This document shows, piece by piece, positions 28,614-36,094 of a stretch of 64,000 bases of DNA (its first letter is position 1; the number at the start of each line of letters is the position of its first letter). The DNA comes from Micromonospora chersina (GTDB taxonomy: Bacteria; Actinomycetota; Actinomycetes; Mycobacteriales; Micromonosporaceae), in the NCBI RefSeq assembly GCF_900091475.1, contig NZ_FMIB01000002.1:6324001-6388000 (forward strand), in the 5' to 3' direction. The position numbers and the translations under genes are program-made. The notes beneath the pieces are model-generated. The model was not told the origin of the DNA. It saw only the letters and a program-made list of their open reading frames with translations, and did no database searches.

Positions 28614-29186
28614 TCAGTGCCGGCGAACGGCCTCCTCGACCAGGTCGAGCACCCGGCCCAGGTCACCGGCGGGACGGCCCATCGCCAGGTGCAGCACGAG
28701 CCCGTCGTACGCCAGCTCCAGGAACTGGGCGAGCACGTCGATCGGCACGTCGTCGCGGAGCACTCCGGCCTCCCGCTGGCGCAGCAGGCGTTCCCGGGTG
28801 GCCTCGGCGATCGCGGCCGAGCGTTCCGCCCAGCGCTTGGCGAACGCCGGGTCGGTGCGCAGCCGCCGGGAGACCTCGAGCTGGCTGCCGAGCCAGCCGG
28901 TGGTGTCCGGGGAGATGGCCCGGGCCAGCAGGTCCCGCATGACCTGGACCAGGCCGTTGCGGGCCACGGTCTCCACCATGACGGCGGCGTCGTCCTCGGC
29001 CACGGCGAGGAAGAGCGAGTCCTTGTCGCGGAAGTGGTGGAAGATCGCGCCCCGGGACAGCCCGGTGGCCTCCTCCAGCCGGCGGACGGTGGCACCCTCG
29101 TAGCCGTGCCGGGCGAAACACGCCCGTGCGGCGCCGAGGATCTCCTGTCGGCGCGCGTCGAGCTGGTCCTGGCTTACTCTGGGCAC
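28614..29186 (-). CDS. TetR-family transcriptional regulator
   Basis: A 190-residue regulator with the N-terminal TetR helix-turn-helix at RRQEILGAARACFARHGYEG and TGLSRGAIFHHFRDKDSL, and a helical ligand-binding C-terminal half. The GTG at 29186 starts VPRVSQDQLDARR. It is divergent from the nitrilase gene over a 105-bp gap containing an 18-bp palindrome, so it probably represses itself and that hydrolase. It also lies 101 bp upstream of the MNIO operon on the same strand, and whether it affects that operon is unknown. Confidence 0.92.
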   Translation of the reverse strand: MPRVSQDQLDARRQEILGAARACFARHGYEGATVRRLEEATGLSRGAIFHHFRDKDSLFLAVAEDDAAVMVETVARNGLVQVMRDLLARAISPDTTGWLGSQLEVSRRLRTDPAFAKRWAERSAAIAEATRERLLRQREAGVLRDDVPIDVLAQFLELAYDGLVLHLAMGRPAGDLGRVLDLVEEAVRRH

Positions 29187-29219
29187 GTCACGATCGTTCC
29201 AGGTGGACCCGGCCGATGC

Positions 29220-29237
29220 AAACCGTACGTACGGCTT
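29220..29237. promoter_or_regulatory. Palindromic operator candidate for the TetR regulator
   Basis: The 12-bp perfect palindrome CCGTACGTACGG (29223-29234) is extended by AA and TT at 29220-29221 and 29236-29237, giving a near-perfect 18-bp site. It lies midway between the divergent TetR and nitrilase starts, 34 bases from one and 55 from the other. The size and symmetry are typical of TetR-family operators. Confidence 0.65.
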
Positions 29238-29291
29238 GAGATGCGGTTTCGCATGATCCGCCCAGTCCGGCCCGCCGGTTACCATCCTCCC

Positions 29292-30146
29292 GTGACCCAG
29301 GCCGTGCCCCTCCCCACCCGCCCGCTGACCGTGGCCACCGTGCAGGCCGAGCCCGTCCCCGGTGACGTCGCCGGCAACGCCGCCACCGCCGCCCGCCTCG
29401 TCGGCCGGGCCGCCGGCGCCCGGGTCGTGGTGCTGCCCGAGCTGTTCCTGCCCGCGTACCACCCGCCGGTCCTCGGCGCGGACCCGGCCGGCACCGACGT
29501 GGCCGCCGGCGCCGACGGCCGGGTCGACGACCCGCGGCTGGACCCGCTGCGCGCGGCCGCCCGCGACGGCGCGACGAGCGTGGTGATCGGCGCGGCCGTC
29601 CGCCACCCCGACCGCCGGCGCACCATCTCCTCGCTCGTGGTCGACCCGACCGGCGCGGTCACCGTCGGCTACGACAAGCAGCAGCTCTGGAGCGGCGAGC
29701 GCGAGTTGTTCGTCCCCGGCCGGCGGGGCGCCACCCTGCTGGTCGACGACTGGCGGTTCGGCCTCGGCATCTGCTACGACGGCTGCTTCCCGGAACACGG
29801 CCGGGCCGCCGCCGACGACGGCGCGCACGGCTACCTCTGCCCGAGCGGCTACCTGGCCGGCTCCGAGCACCGCCGCGACCTCTACTACGCGGCGCGCGCC
29901 CTGGACAACACCATGTACGTGGTCTTCGCCAACTCCGTCGACGGCGCCGACCCGTGGCGGTTCAACGGCGGGGCGGCGGTCTACGAGCCGGAGGGCCGGG
30001 CGCTGGTCCGGGGCGCGGACACCGGCGAGGACGTGCTGGTGGCGACCCTCGACCCGGCGGCCCTGGGCGCCACCCGGGCGGCGCACACCATGCTCACCGA
30101 CCGCCTGCCCCACCAGGGGCCCGCCCGGGCGACGCTCGTCGGCTGA
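29292..30146 (+). CDS. Carbon-nitrogen hydrolase (nitrilase superfamily)
   Basis: A 284-residue nitrilase-fold protein with the complete catalytic triad: Glu in VVVLPELFLP, Lys in VGYDKQQLWSGE, and Cys in FGLGICYDGCFPEH. Members hydrolyse amides or carbamoyl groups; the substrate is unknown. The GTG at 29292 begins VTQAVPLPTRPLTVATVQ. It is divergent from, and probably regulated by, the TetR protein. A HAD phosphatase gene follows after 56 bp. Confidence 0.93.
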   Translation: MTQAVPLPTRPLTVATVQAEPVPGDVAGNAATAARLVGRAAGARVVVLPELFLPAYHPPVLGADPAGTDVAAGADGRVDDPRLDPLRAAARDGATSVVIGAAVRHPDRRRTISSLVVDPTGAVTVGYDKQQLWSGERELFVPGRRGATLLVDDWRFGLGICYDGCFPEHGRAAADDGAHGYLCPSGYLAGSEHRRDLYYAARALDNTMYVVFANSVDGADPWRFNGGAAVYEPEGRALVRGADTGEDVLVATLDPAALGATRAAHTMLTDRLPHQGPARATLVG

Positions 30147-30202
30147 GGGCCCGGTGCATTGGGCCCTGTCGGTGGCGCACCCTGGTCCCGTAGGGTTCCC
30201 GA

Positions 30203-30847
30203 GTGCCGTTGCTCCTGCTCGATCTGGACAACACCCTGCTCGACCGAGAGGGGCCGTTCCGCGCCTGGGGTGAGCGGTTCCTGGACAGCATCGGCGCCCC
30301 GCCCACCGACATCGACTGGTTGCTCTCCGTCGACGCCGACGGCCTCACCGACAGGTGGGACGTCGCGGACGCCGTCCGGGACCGGTACGGGCTGCGCATC
30401 CCCTCCATCGACCTCGTCGAGGAGCTGCACGACGGCGTGGTGGCGTTCACCCGGCTGGACCCGCTGGTGGCCTGCGCACTGCGGATCGCGGACGACGCCG
30501 GCTGGGTGCCGGTGGTGGTCACCAACGGCACGTCCCGCCAGCAGGACGCCAAGATCCGCCAGACCGGGCTGGACCGGTACGTCGCGGACTGGGTGATCTC
30601 CGAGGAGGCGGGGGTCAGCAAGCCCAACCCGCGGATCTTCGCGCTGGCCGCCCAGCGGGCCCGGATGCCCCTGCGCGGCGCCTGGGTGATCGGCGACAGC
30701 CCGGAGGCGGACATCGGCGGGGCGACCGCCGTCGGGCTGCCCAGCGTCTGGCTGCACCGCGGCCGCCGCTGGTCGGACACGCGGTTCGCGCCCACCCGCA
30801 CCGCGGACGGGCTGATCGCCGCGGTGGCCGCCGTCCTGGCGGGCTGA
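30203..30847 (+). CDS. HAD-superfamily hydrolase
   Basis: A 214-residue HAD phosphatase with all four motifs: LLLDLDNTLLD (nucleophile Asp), VVTNGTS, the Lys in GVSKPNP, and WVIGDSPEADIGG. A helical cap lies between motifs I and II, as in subclass I enzymes. The phosphorylated substrate cannot be predicted. The GTG at 30203 is immediately followed by the first strand. Confidence 0.93.
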   Translation: MPLLLLDLDNTLLDREGPFRAWGERFLDSIGAPPTDIDWLLSVDADGLTDRWDVADAVRDRYGLRIPSIDLVEELHDGVVAFTRLDPLVACALRIADDAGWVPVVVTNGTSRQQDAKIRQTGLDRYVADWVISEEAGVSKPNPRIFALAAQRARMPLRGAWVIGDSPEADIGGATAVGLPSVWLHRGRRWSDTRFAPTRTADGLIAAVAAVLAG

Positions 30848-30943
30848 GCGGTAATTCGGTTGACCCGTCCGGGGCCGCCCGTGACCATGGTGCGGCGCGA
30901 GGGCGCAGCCGGGCGGGTCCCGGTCGAGGAGAGGAGGTCGGTC

Positions 30944-31090
30944 ATGGCCGTCTTTGCAGGGTCGTACCACCTGCCTCCACCAGCCTCGATCGAAGGACCG
31001 ATCCACCCGTGCGCGATCACGACTTCCCGGCGCCGCAGCGCCGTGGCCGCGGCAAGAGCCGCTTCGACGACGACGAACCCCACTTCCTGA
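30944..31090 (+). CDS. Possible short ORF overlapping the RIO kinase start
   Basis: A 48-codon frame starting ATG GCC GTC TTT, preceded by an unusually strong GAGGAGAGGAGG. It overlaps the first 82 bases of the RIO kinase gene in another frame. The sequence (MAVFAGSYHLPPPASIEGP) matches nothing I know. It may be a translated leader that modulates the kinase, or the purine-rich stretch may have another function. Confidence 0.3.
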   Translation: MAVFAGSYHLPPPASIEGPIHPCAITTSRRRSAVAAARAASTTTNPTS

Positions 31091-31938
31091 AGCGGGGCCG
31101 GCCCACCGAGCCGGCTCTCGCCGACCCCGATGCCGAGCCGGACGGGGAGGACCACTGGTCCTCCTGGGACCAGGCCGTGCACGGGCCTGAACCCCACCCG
31201 GACTGGCTGGTCACCGAGCTGGCCGCGAAGGACACCGAGCTGGGTGTGCTGAAGACCGGCAAGGAGGCGGACGTCCACCTGGTCCGCCGGGCCGTGCCGG
31301 ACACCGGCCGCGGCTGCCTGCTGGCCGCCAAGCGGTACCGGGATCCCCAGCACCGCCTCTTCCACCGCGACGCCGGCTACCTGGAGGGGCGCCGCGTGCG
31401 CCGGTCCCGGGAGATGCGGGCGATGACCGGCCGGACCTCGTTCGGCCGGCAGATGATCGCCGGGCAGTGGGCGGCGGCCGAGTTCGCCGCGCTCGCCCGG
31501 CTCTGGGAGATCGGGGCCGCCTCCGGGCGGATCGCCGTGCCCTACCCGGTGCAGCTGCTCGGCACCGAGTTGATGCTGGAGTTCGTGGGGGACGCCGAGG
31601 CGGGCGAGGCCGCGCCCCGGCTGGCCCAGCTCCGGCCCGAGGGCGCCGACCTGCGCGATCTCTGGGAACAGCTGGTCGACGCCCTGGTGGTGCTGGCCCG
31701 CGCCGGGTACGCCCACGGCGACCTGTCGCCGTACAACCTGCTGGTCCACGCCGGGCGGCTGGTCATGATCGACCTGCCGCAGGTGGTCGACGTGGTGGCC
31801 AACCCGCAGGGCGGCGAGTTCCTGGCCCGGGACGTCCGGGTGGTCGGCACCTGGTTCACCGCCCGCGGCCTGCCCGCCGCGGACACCGACCCGGAGGCGC
31901 TGACCGAGATGCTGCTGCGGGAGGCGGGCCTCCGCTGA
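31009..31938 (+). CDS. RIO-type serine protein kinase
   Basis: A 309-residue protein with an acidic/basic N-terminal tail and a RIO-family kinase domain. Visible elements are the ATP loop LKTGKEADVHLV, the catalytic loop YAHGDLSPYNLLVH, and the metal-binding MIDLPQVVD. RIO kinases are atypical protein kinases connected to ribosome biogenesis in archaea and eukaryotes; the bacterial role is unknown. The GTG at 31009 has GAAGGAC at longer-than-usual spacing, so the exact start is moderately uncertain. Confidence 0.9.
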   Translation: MRDHDFPAPQRRGRGKSRFDDDEPHFLKRGRPTEPALADPDAEPDGEDHWSSWDQAVHGPEPHPDWLVTELAAKDTELGVLKTGKEADVHLVRRAVPDTGRGCLLAAKRYRDPQHRLFHRDAGYLEGRRVRRSREMRAMTGRTSFGRQMIAGQWAAAEFAALARLWEIGAASGRIAVPYPVQLLGTELMLEFVGDAEAGEAAPRLAQLRPEGADLRDLWEQLVDALVVLARAGYAHGDLSPYNLLVHAGRLVMIDLPQVVDVVANPQGGEFLARDVRVVGTWFTARGLPAADTDPEALTEMLLREAGLR

Positions 31939-32007
31939 GCGCGCCGCGTCCCGGGCGGGTGGCCACCCGCCCGGGACGCCGGCACGGCGGTGGACCGCCG
32001 GCCCCGG

Positions 32008-32256
32008 TCACTGGAGGTAGCGCTCGACCTCGGTCACCGGGCGCTGGCCCTGGGCGTCCGGGTCGCCGTGCGCCTGGCGGGCCGCCCGGCGTCGGCGGAG
32101 CAGGTCCCAGCACTGGTCGAGGGACTCCTCCAGGGCCCGTAGCCGCTCCTTGGCCTCGTCGTCGGTGCCGGCCTCGTGCTCCTGCGCGGCCGCGCGCAGC
32201 CGGTGCTCCTCGTCGACGAGTTCGGAGATCCGGCTCAGGATGGTCTTGTCGTCCAT
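32008..32256 (-). CDS. DUF2630 family protein
   Basis: An 82-residue, highly charged and mostly helical protein starting MDDKTILSRISELVDEEHRLR, with a coiled-coil-like middle and the motif ESLDQCWDLLRRRRAARQAH. This pattern matches the actinobacterial DUF2630 family, of unknown function. It is convergent with the RIO kinase gene. Confidence 0.88.
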   Translation of the reverse strand: MDDKTILSRISELVDEEHRLRAAAQEHEAGTDDEAKERLRALEESLDQCWDLLRRRRAARQAHGDPDAQGQRPVTEVERYLQ

Positions 32257-32557
32257 GACCCGAAGCTTGGCACAGCGGACGCCGTCGCGCCGTCGTTCCG
32301 CCCCGAGGCCGGGTGCGAGTCGGCGCGTGCCCGGGGCCGCGCCCTCCGGCGCCGCCCGGCCGGTCACCCGCCGGACCCTCGGGTCCGCTGTGGATCGAAC
32401 CCGGCCGGCTCCGGACCGGTCGTCCATCCCCACAGGAGCGTCTCCGTCGGCGCTGTCGACCTCCTCCGGGCGAGGTGACCACCGGCCGCCGGTCGTCCAC
32501 CCGGCGATACAATTCCGGAGCCGTGAGTCCGCCTCACGTGTCTGGAGGGTGAACGGC
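32257..32557. other. Intergenic region before the AraC leader
   Basis: About 300 bp without a convincing gene. It contains a -10-like TACAAT at 32508-32513 with no clear -35, a GTGAG/CTCAC inverted repeat at 32523-32537, and then the ribosome binding site of the small leader ORF. The left two thirds show only general GC richness. Confidence 0.5.
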
Positions 32558-32668
32558 ATGCTGCTGTCCTGTGTGTGGCGTCGGTCCGGTCGCCCGGCGA
32601 CCCGGCGGGCGCTCGATGTCCGGGACGCGCGCCGCACCATGCCGTGCGCGCCGACGATCGGCTGCTGA
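32558..32668 (+). CDS. Possible 36-residue leader peptide before the AraC-like regulator
   Basis: A short ORF with a good GGAGGGTG ribosome binding site, starting MLLSCVWRRSGRP and ending TMPCAPTIGC. It stops 3 bases before the GTG of the regulator, close enough for translational coupling. It contains three cysteines and many arginines. It could be a real small peptide or a translated leader; coding evidence is limited. Confidence 0.4.
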   Translation: MLLSCVWRRSGRPATRRALDVRDARRTMPCAPTIGC

Positions 32669-32671
32669 GCG

Positions 32672-33655
32672 GTGCTGCCGGTCCAGTTCTTCGACACCCG
32701 GGTGCTGCCACCGGCGGACCGGTACGACCTGTGGCTGGAGATCGTCGCGAGTTCGGCGCCCGCGCTCATCTCCAGCCCGCACGTGGCCCGGTTCGACGCT
32801 CACGCGCGCTCGATCGAACTCGGCGGCCTTCGCGTCACCGACTTCACGTATCCCCCGCTGACCATGACGCGGACGCCCAAGCTCATCCGCCAGGTCGATC
32901 CGGAGATGTATCAGCTGGCGCTGACCCGCCTCGGCAACGGCACGGTGAGCCAGCAGCGCCAGGACGCGCTGGTACGCCCCAGCGAGTTCACCCTCCTGGA
33001 CAATTCGCGCCCGTTCGTGGCCCGCCACGACGCCCCGCCCGGTGAGCTGCTCAACACCGTGACGGTGAACATCCCGCACGCGGCGCTGCCCGTGCCACCC
33101 GCCAAGGTGGCCGCCCTGCTGGGCACGAGCATGTGCGGCTCGACCGGGGTGGGCGGGCTCCTGGCGCCGTTCCTCCGTCGGATCGCCGCCCACCCGGAGC
33201 AGTTCACCGACGCCGACGCGAGCCAACTCGGCAGCATCACCGTCGACCTCGTGTCGGCGATGCTGCTGCAGCAGATCGGTGCGGAGAGTGCCCTGCCGCC
33301 CGAGACGCGGCACCATGCGCTCCGGCGCCGCGTCGACACGTACATCGCCGACAACCTGCACGATCCGGCACTCGGCCCGCGAAGTATCGCCGCCGCGCAC
33401 CACATCTCGCTGCGTACCCTTCACCGCCTGTTCGCCGGCGAGGACGCGACAGTGGCGGAGCTGGTCCGGCGACGCCGGTTGGAGCGGTGCCGGGGCGACC
33501 TGGCCGACCCTCGGATGCGGGCCCGTCCGGTCCAGGCGATCGGGGCGCGGTGGGGATTCCCGGACAAGGCCCACTTCAGCCGGCTGTTCCGGGCGGCGTA
33601 CGGCCTGTCGCCGCAGGCGTACCGCGAGCAGAACGGCGACCGACCGTCGCCCTGA
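32672..33655 (+). CDS. AraC-family regulator next to the diterpene genes
   Basis: A 327-residue regulator with an AraC-binding-like (PF14525-type) N-terminal domain and a C-terminal AraC DNA-binding domain: IAAAHHISLRTLHRLFAGE and the second HTH QAIGARWGFPDKAHFSRLFR with AYGLSPQAYRE. It is 170 bp upstream of the P450 gene on the same strand, so it is the likely pathway-specific regulator of the cluster. The GTG at 32672 immediately follows the leader ORF. Confidence 0.9.
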   Translation: MLPVQFFDTRVLPPADRYDLWLEIVASSAPALISSPHVARFDAHARSIELGGLRVTDFTYPPLTMTRTPKLIRQVDPEMYQLALTRLGNGTVSQQRQDALVRPSEFTLLDNSRPFVARHDAPPGELLNTVTVNIPHAALPVPPAKVAALLGTSMCGSTGVGGLLAPFLRRIAAHPEQFTDADASQLGSITVDLVSAMLLQQIGAESALPPETRHHALRRRVDTYIADNLHDPALGPRSIAAAHHISLRTLHRLFAGEDATVAELVRRRRLERCRGDLADPRMRARPVQAIGARWGFPDKAHFSRLFRAAYGLSPQAYREQNGDRPSP

Positions 33656-33824
33656 CCAACCGATCGGTCCGTCCCACCACAGAGGAGCGTGACCCCGGTG
33701 GGGTGACGAAGTCGATCTGGAGTTGCTTCTCAACACGTGGAATGATCACGCCGGCGACTGTTGCCGAGCCCTCTTGAGCGCTGCGGCGCGCAGTTCGGTG
33801 TGCACGACGATCGAGGAGGCGCTC

Positions 33825-35192
33825 ATGGCCGAGGTGAGTCCCGGCCGGGCCCGGCAGGTGCCCCTTCGCCACGCGCTGCCGCGTCTGGCCCGTGACCCCC
33901 TGGGCGCTCTGGTGCACTACGCGAACGAGGGCGACGGCGAGATCGTGCAGCTGAACCTCGGCACGTTCCGGCCGTACCTGGTCACCCACCCGGAGCACCT
34001 GCAGCAGATCCTCCGCGACCGCGTCACCTACATCCGCGACGGCAACAGCATGCTCTGGCGGTCCGTGCGACGAGCGGTGGGCGACGCGATCCTCGTCACC
34101 GAGGGAGCGCAGTGGGAGTCCAGCCGCGACACCCTGCAGCCGCTGTTCACCGCCAAGCGTGCCGAGACGCTTGTCGACCGGATGGCGGTGGCGATCGCCG
34201 AGGCCGTGGACGCGCTCGACGCGCCGGCCCGGGCCGGGGAGGCCGTCGACGCGATGACGCTGATGTCGCAGATCGTGTGCCAGGCCACCACCCGGGTGCT
34301 CTTCGGCCGGAAGATTCCGCTCGCCGACGCGCTGCAGATCTACGCGCACCTGGGCACGATCACCCGGACGATGGTCCCGAGGCTGCTCGCCCCGGGCATG
34401 CCCTACTGGGTCCCGCTGCCGGGCGACCGCGCGTTCCGGGCCGCCGTGCAGGGCATCGGCGCGCTGGTCCTGCCGATCATCCGCAAGGAGCGCGCCAACC
34501 CGGGCGACGGTGACGACATCATCGCGACGCTGTGCCGCCCGAGGGCCGACGGGTCGCAGGCCAGCGAGGAGTCGGTCCGCAGCGACCTGGTCGCCATGTT
34601 CTCCACGGCCACCGAGACCACGATCGGCGTCCTGTCCTGGCTGTTCCCGGTCCTGGAGAAGCATCCCGACGTGGCCGAACGGCTCTACGCCGAGGTCGAC
34701 GGGGTCGTCGGCGTACGCGGGACGGTGCAGCGCACGCACATCCCGCAGCTGCGCTACACCCGGATGGTCCTGGACGAGATGCTGCGGCTCTGGCCCGCCG
34801 GCTGGACCATCCCGCGCACCGCGGTGGGGGAGCAGGTGCTGGGCGGTGTCCGGATCGAGTCCGGGGCGACCATTCTGGTCAGTCCCTTCGCGACGCAGCG
34901 GATGGGGGCGTTCTGGGAGCGTCCCGAGGTCTTCGACCCGCAACGGTTCGCCCCGGACAAGCCGAAGCGCCAGTACCGCTACAGCTACTTCCCGTTCGGG
35001 GGTGGCCCGCACCAGTGCATCGGCCAATACCTGTTCCTGCTCGAAGCGCCCATCATCATGGCCACGTTGCTGAGCCGGTTCCGCTTCCGGCTGGGCCAGC
35101 CGGCCGACCTCACGCCACGGATCGGCGCGTCGCTGCGGCCCCGGTCGAGCACGCTCACGCTGCTGCGCCGCGACAGCGTCCCGGCCTCGTGA
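33825..35192 (+). CDS. Cytochrome P450 of the diterpene cluster
   Basis: A 455-residue P450. The heme-binding loop is FPFGGGPHQCIG with the thiolate C398; the K-helix ExxR is in MVLDEMLRLWP. The I-helix reads MFSTATETTIG, where serine and threonine replace the usual AG pair but the TT is kept. Its length and the FFGxxPHQCIG-like loop place it nearer fungal/CYP51-like or CYP110-like clans than typical 400-residue actinobacterial P450s. The ATG has GAGGAGG upstream. Its stop overlaps the terpene synthase GTG. Oxidation of the cyclised diterpene is the likely role. Confidence 0.94.
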   Translation: MAEVSPGRARQVPLRHALPRLARDPLGALVHYANEGDGEIVQLNLGTFRPYLVTHPEHLQQILRDRVTYIRDGNSMLWRSVRRAVGDAILVTEGAQWESSRDTLQPLFTAKRAETLVDRMAVAIAEAVDALDAPARAGEAVDAMTLMSQIVCQATTRVLFGRKIPLADALQIYAHLGTITRTMVPRLLAPGMPYWVPLPGDRAFRAAVQGIGALVLPIIRKERANPGDGDDIIATLCRPRADGSQASEESVRSDLVAMFSTATETTIGVLSWLFPVLEKHPDVAERLYAEVDGVVGVRGTVQRTHIPQLRYTRMVLDEMLRLWPAGWTIPRTAVGEQVLGGVRIESGATILVSPFATQRMGAFWERPEVFDPQRFAPDKPKRQYRYSYFPFGGGPHQCIGQYLFLLEAPIIMATLLSRFRFRLGQPADLTPRIGASLRPRSSTLTLLRRDSVPAS

Positions 35193-36094
35193 CACCCACC
35201 TCCCACGTCCGGTTCGGCGCAGGTGACCAGCTCGCCGTCGTGGAGCAGGCACGGATCTGCGCGTTGGCCGTCGCCGTCGAACGCGACCTGCACACGGTGG
35301 TGGCCGACCACCGGGACCTGTTCGCCGGCCGGCCCTTCGACCCGGCGCTCGTCAGCGGCATCGCGATGTCCGTGGCCTTCACCGCGCCGGAATACACCGC
35401 CGAGCAGCTCCGCGTGACGGCTCGTACCGTGCTGTGGGTGTTCGCGGCCGACTGGCAGATCGACTATCTGGCCCGGACAGCGGACGACGTGCGGGAGGTG
35501 ACCGCCGCGTGCCTGGCGGCCGCCGACGCCGGTCCGTCGTCCGCGCGGCATCCGCTGGCCCGACTGCTGGGCGGCATCCGTGACGAGCTGTCCGCCGCCC
35601 CGGCGTTCGCCGTCGTGGAACCGGTGTGGCGGGACGAGGTCGGGCGCATGTTCGCGGCGATGTCGCGGGAGTGGCGGTGGAAGACGACGCGCGGCACCGG
35701 GCCGACCGGCCCCACGCTCGACGACTACCTGGACATCGCCGACAACACGGCGGCCGTGCTGGTCAGCGTGACGCACTGGGCCGCCGTCGGCGACCAGGAC
35801 TGCCTGGACCACCTCGACGCGCTGCGGGTCACCGCCCGTGCGACGCAACGGGCGATCCGGCTGATCAACGACCTGGCCACCTACCGGCGCGATCTCCAGT
35901 GGGGCGACCTGAACGCGCTGATGCTCGCTGGTGCCACCGATGTCACGGCCCGACTCACCAGGATCGTCGAGGAGAGCCGCGAGCTGCTGCGGCCCCTGGA
36001 GCGGTCCTGCCCCCGGCAGGCCGCGTTCCTGAGCCGCCAGATCGCGTTCACCAGCGGGTTCTACCGGGTGTCGGACTTCTGGGGCAGCCTGTGA
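35189..36094 (+). CDS. Class I terpene synthase family protein
   Basis: A 301-residue protein with class I terpene synthase features. The first metal-binding region reads D88-W-Q-I-D92, DxxxD rather than the usual DDxxD. The second is N227-D-L-A-T231-Y-R-R-D235, an NSE/DTE triad ending in Asp instead of Glu. It is coupled by GTGA overlaps to both the P450 and the class II cyclase, so it probably ionises the bicyclic diphosphate made by the latter. The product is unknown. Confidence 0.88.
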   Translation: MTPTSHVRFGAGDQLAVVEQARICALAVAVERDLHTVVADHRDLFAGRPFDPALVSGIAMSVAFTAPEYTAEQLRVTARTVLWVFAADWQIDYLARTADDVREVTAACLAAADAGPSSARHPLARLLGGIRDELSAAPAFAVVEPVWRDEVGRMFAAMSREWRWKTTRGTGPTGPTLDDYLDIADNTAAVLVSVTHWAAVGDQDCLDHLDALRVTARATQRAIRLINDLATYRRDLQWGDLNALMLAGATDVTARLTRIVEESRELLRPLERSCPRQAAFLSRQIAFTSGFYRVSDFWGSL

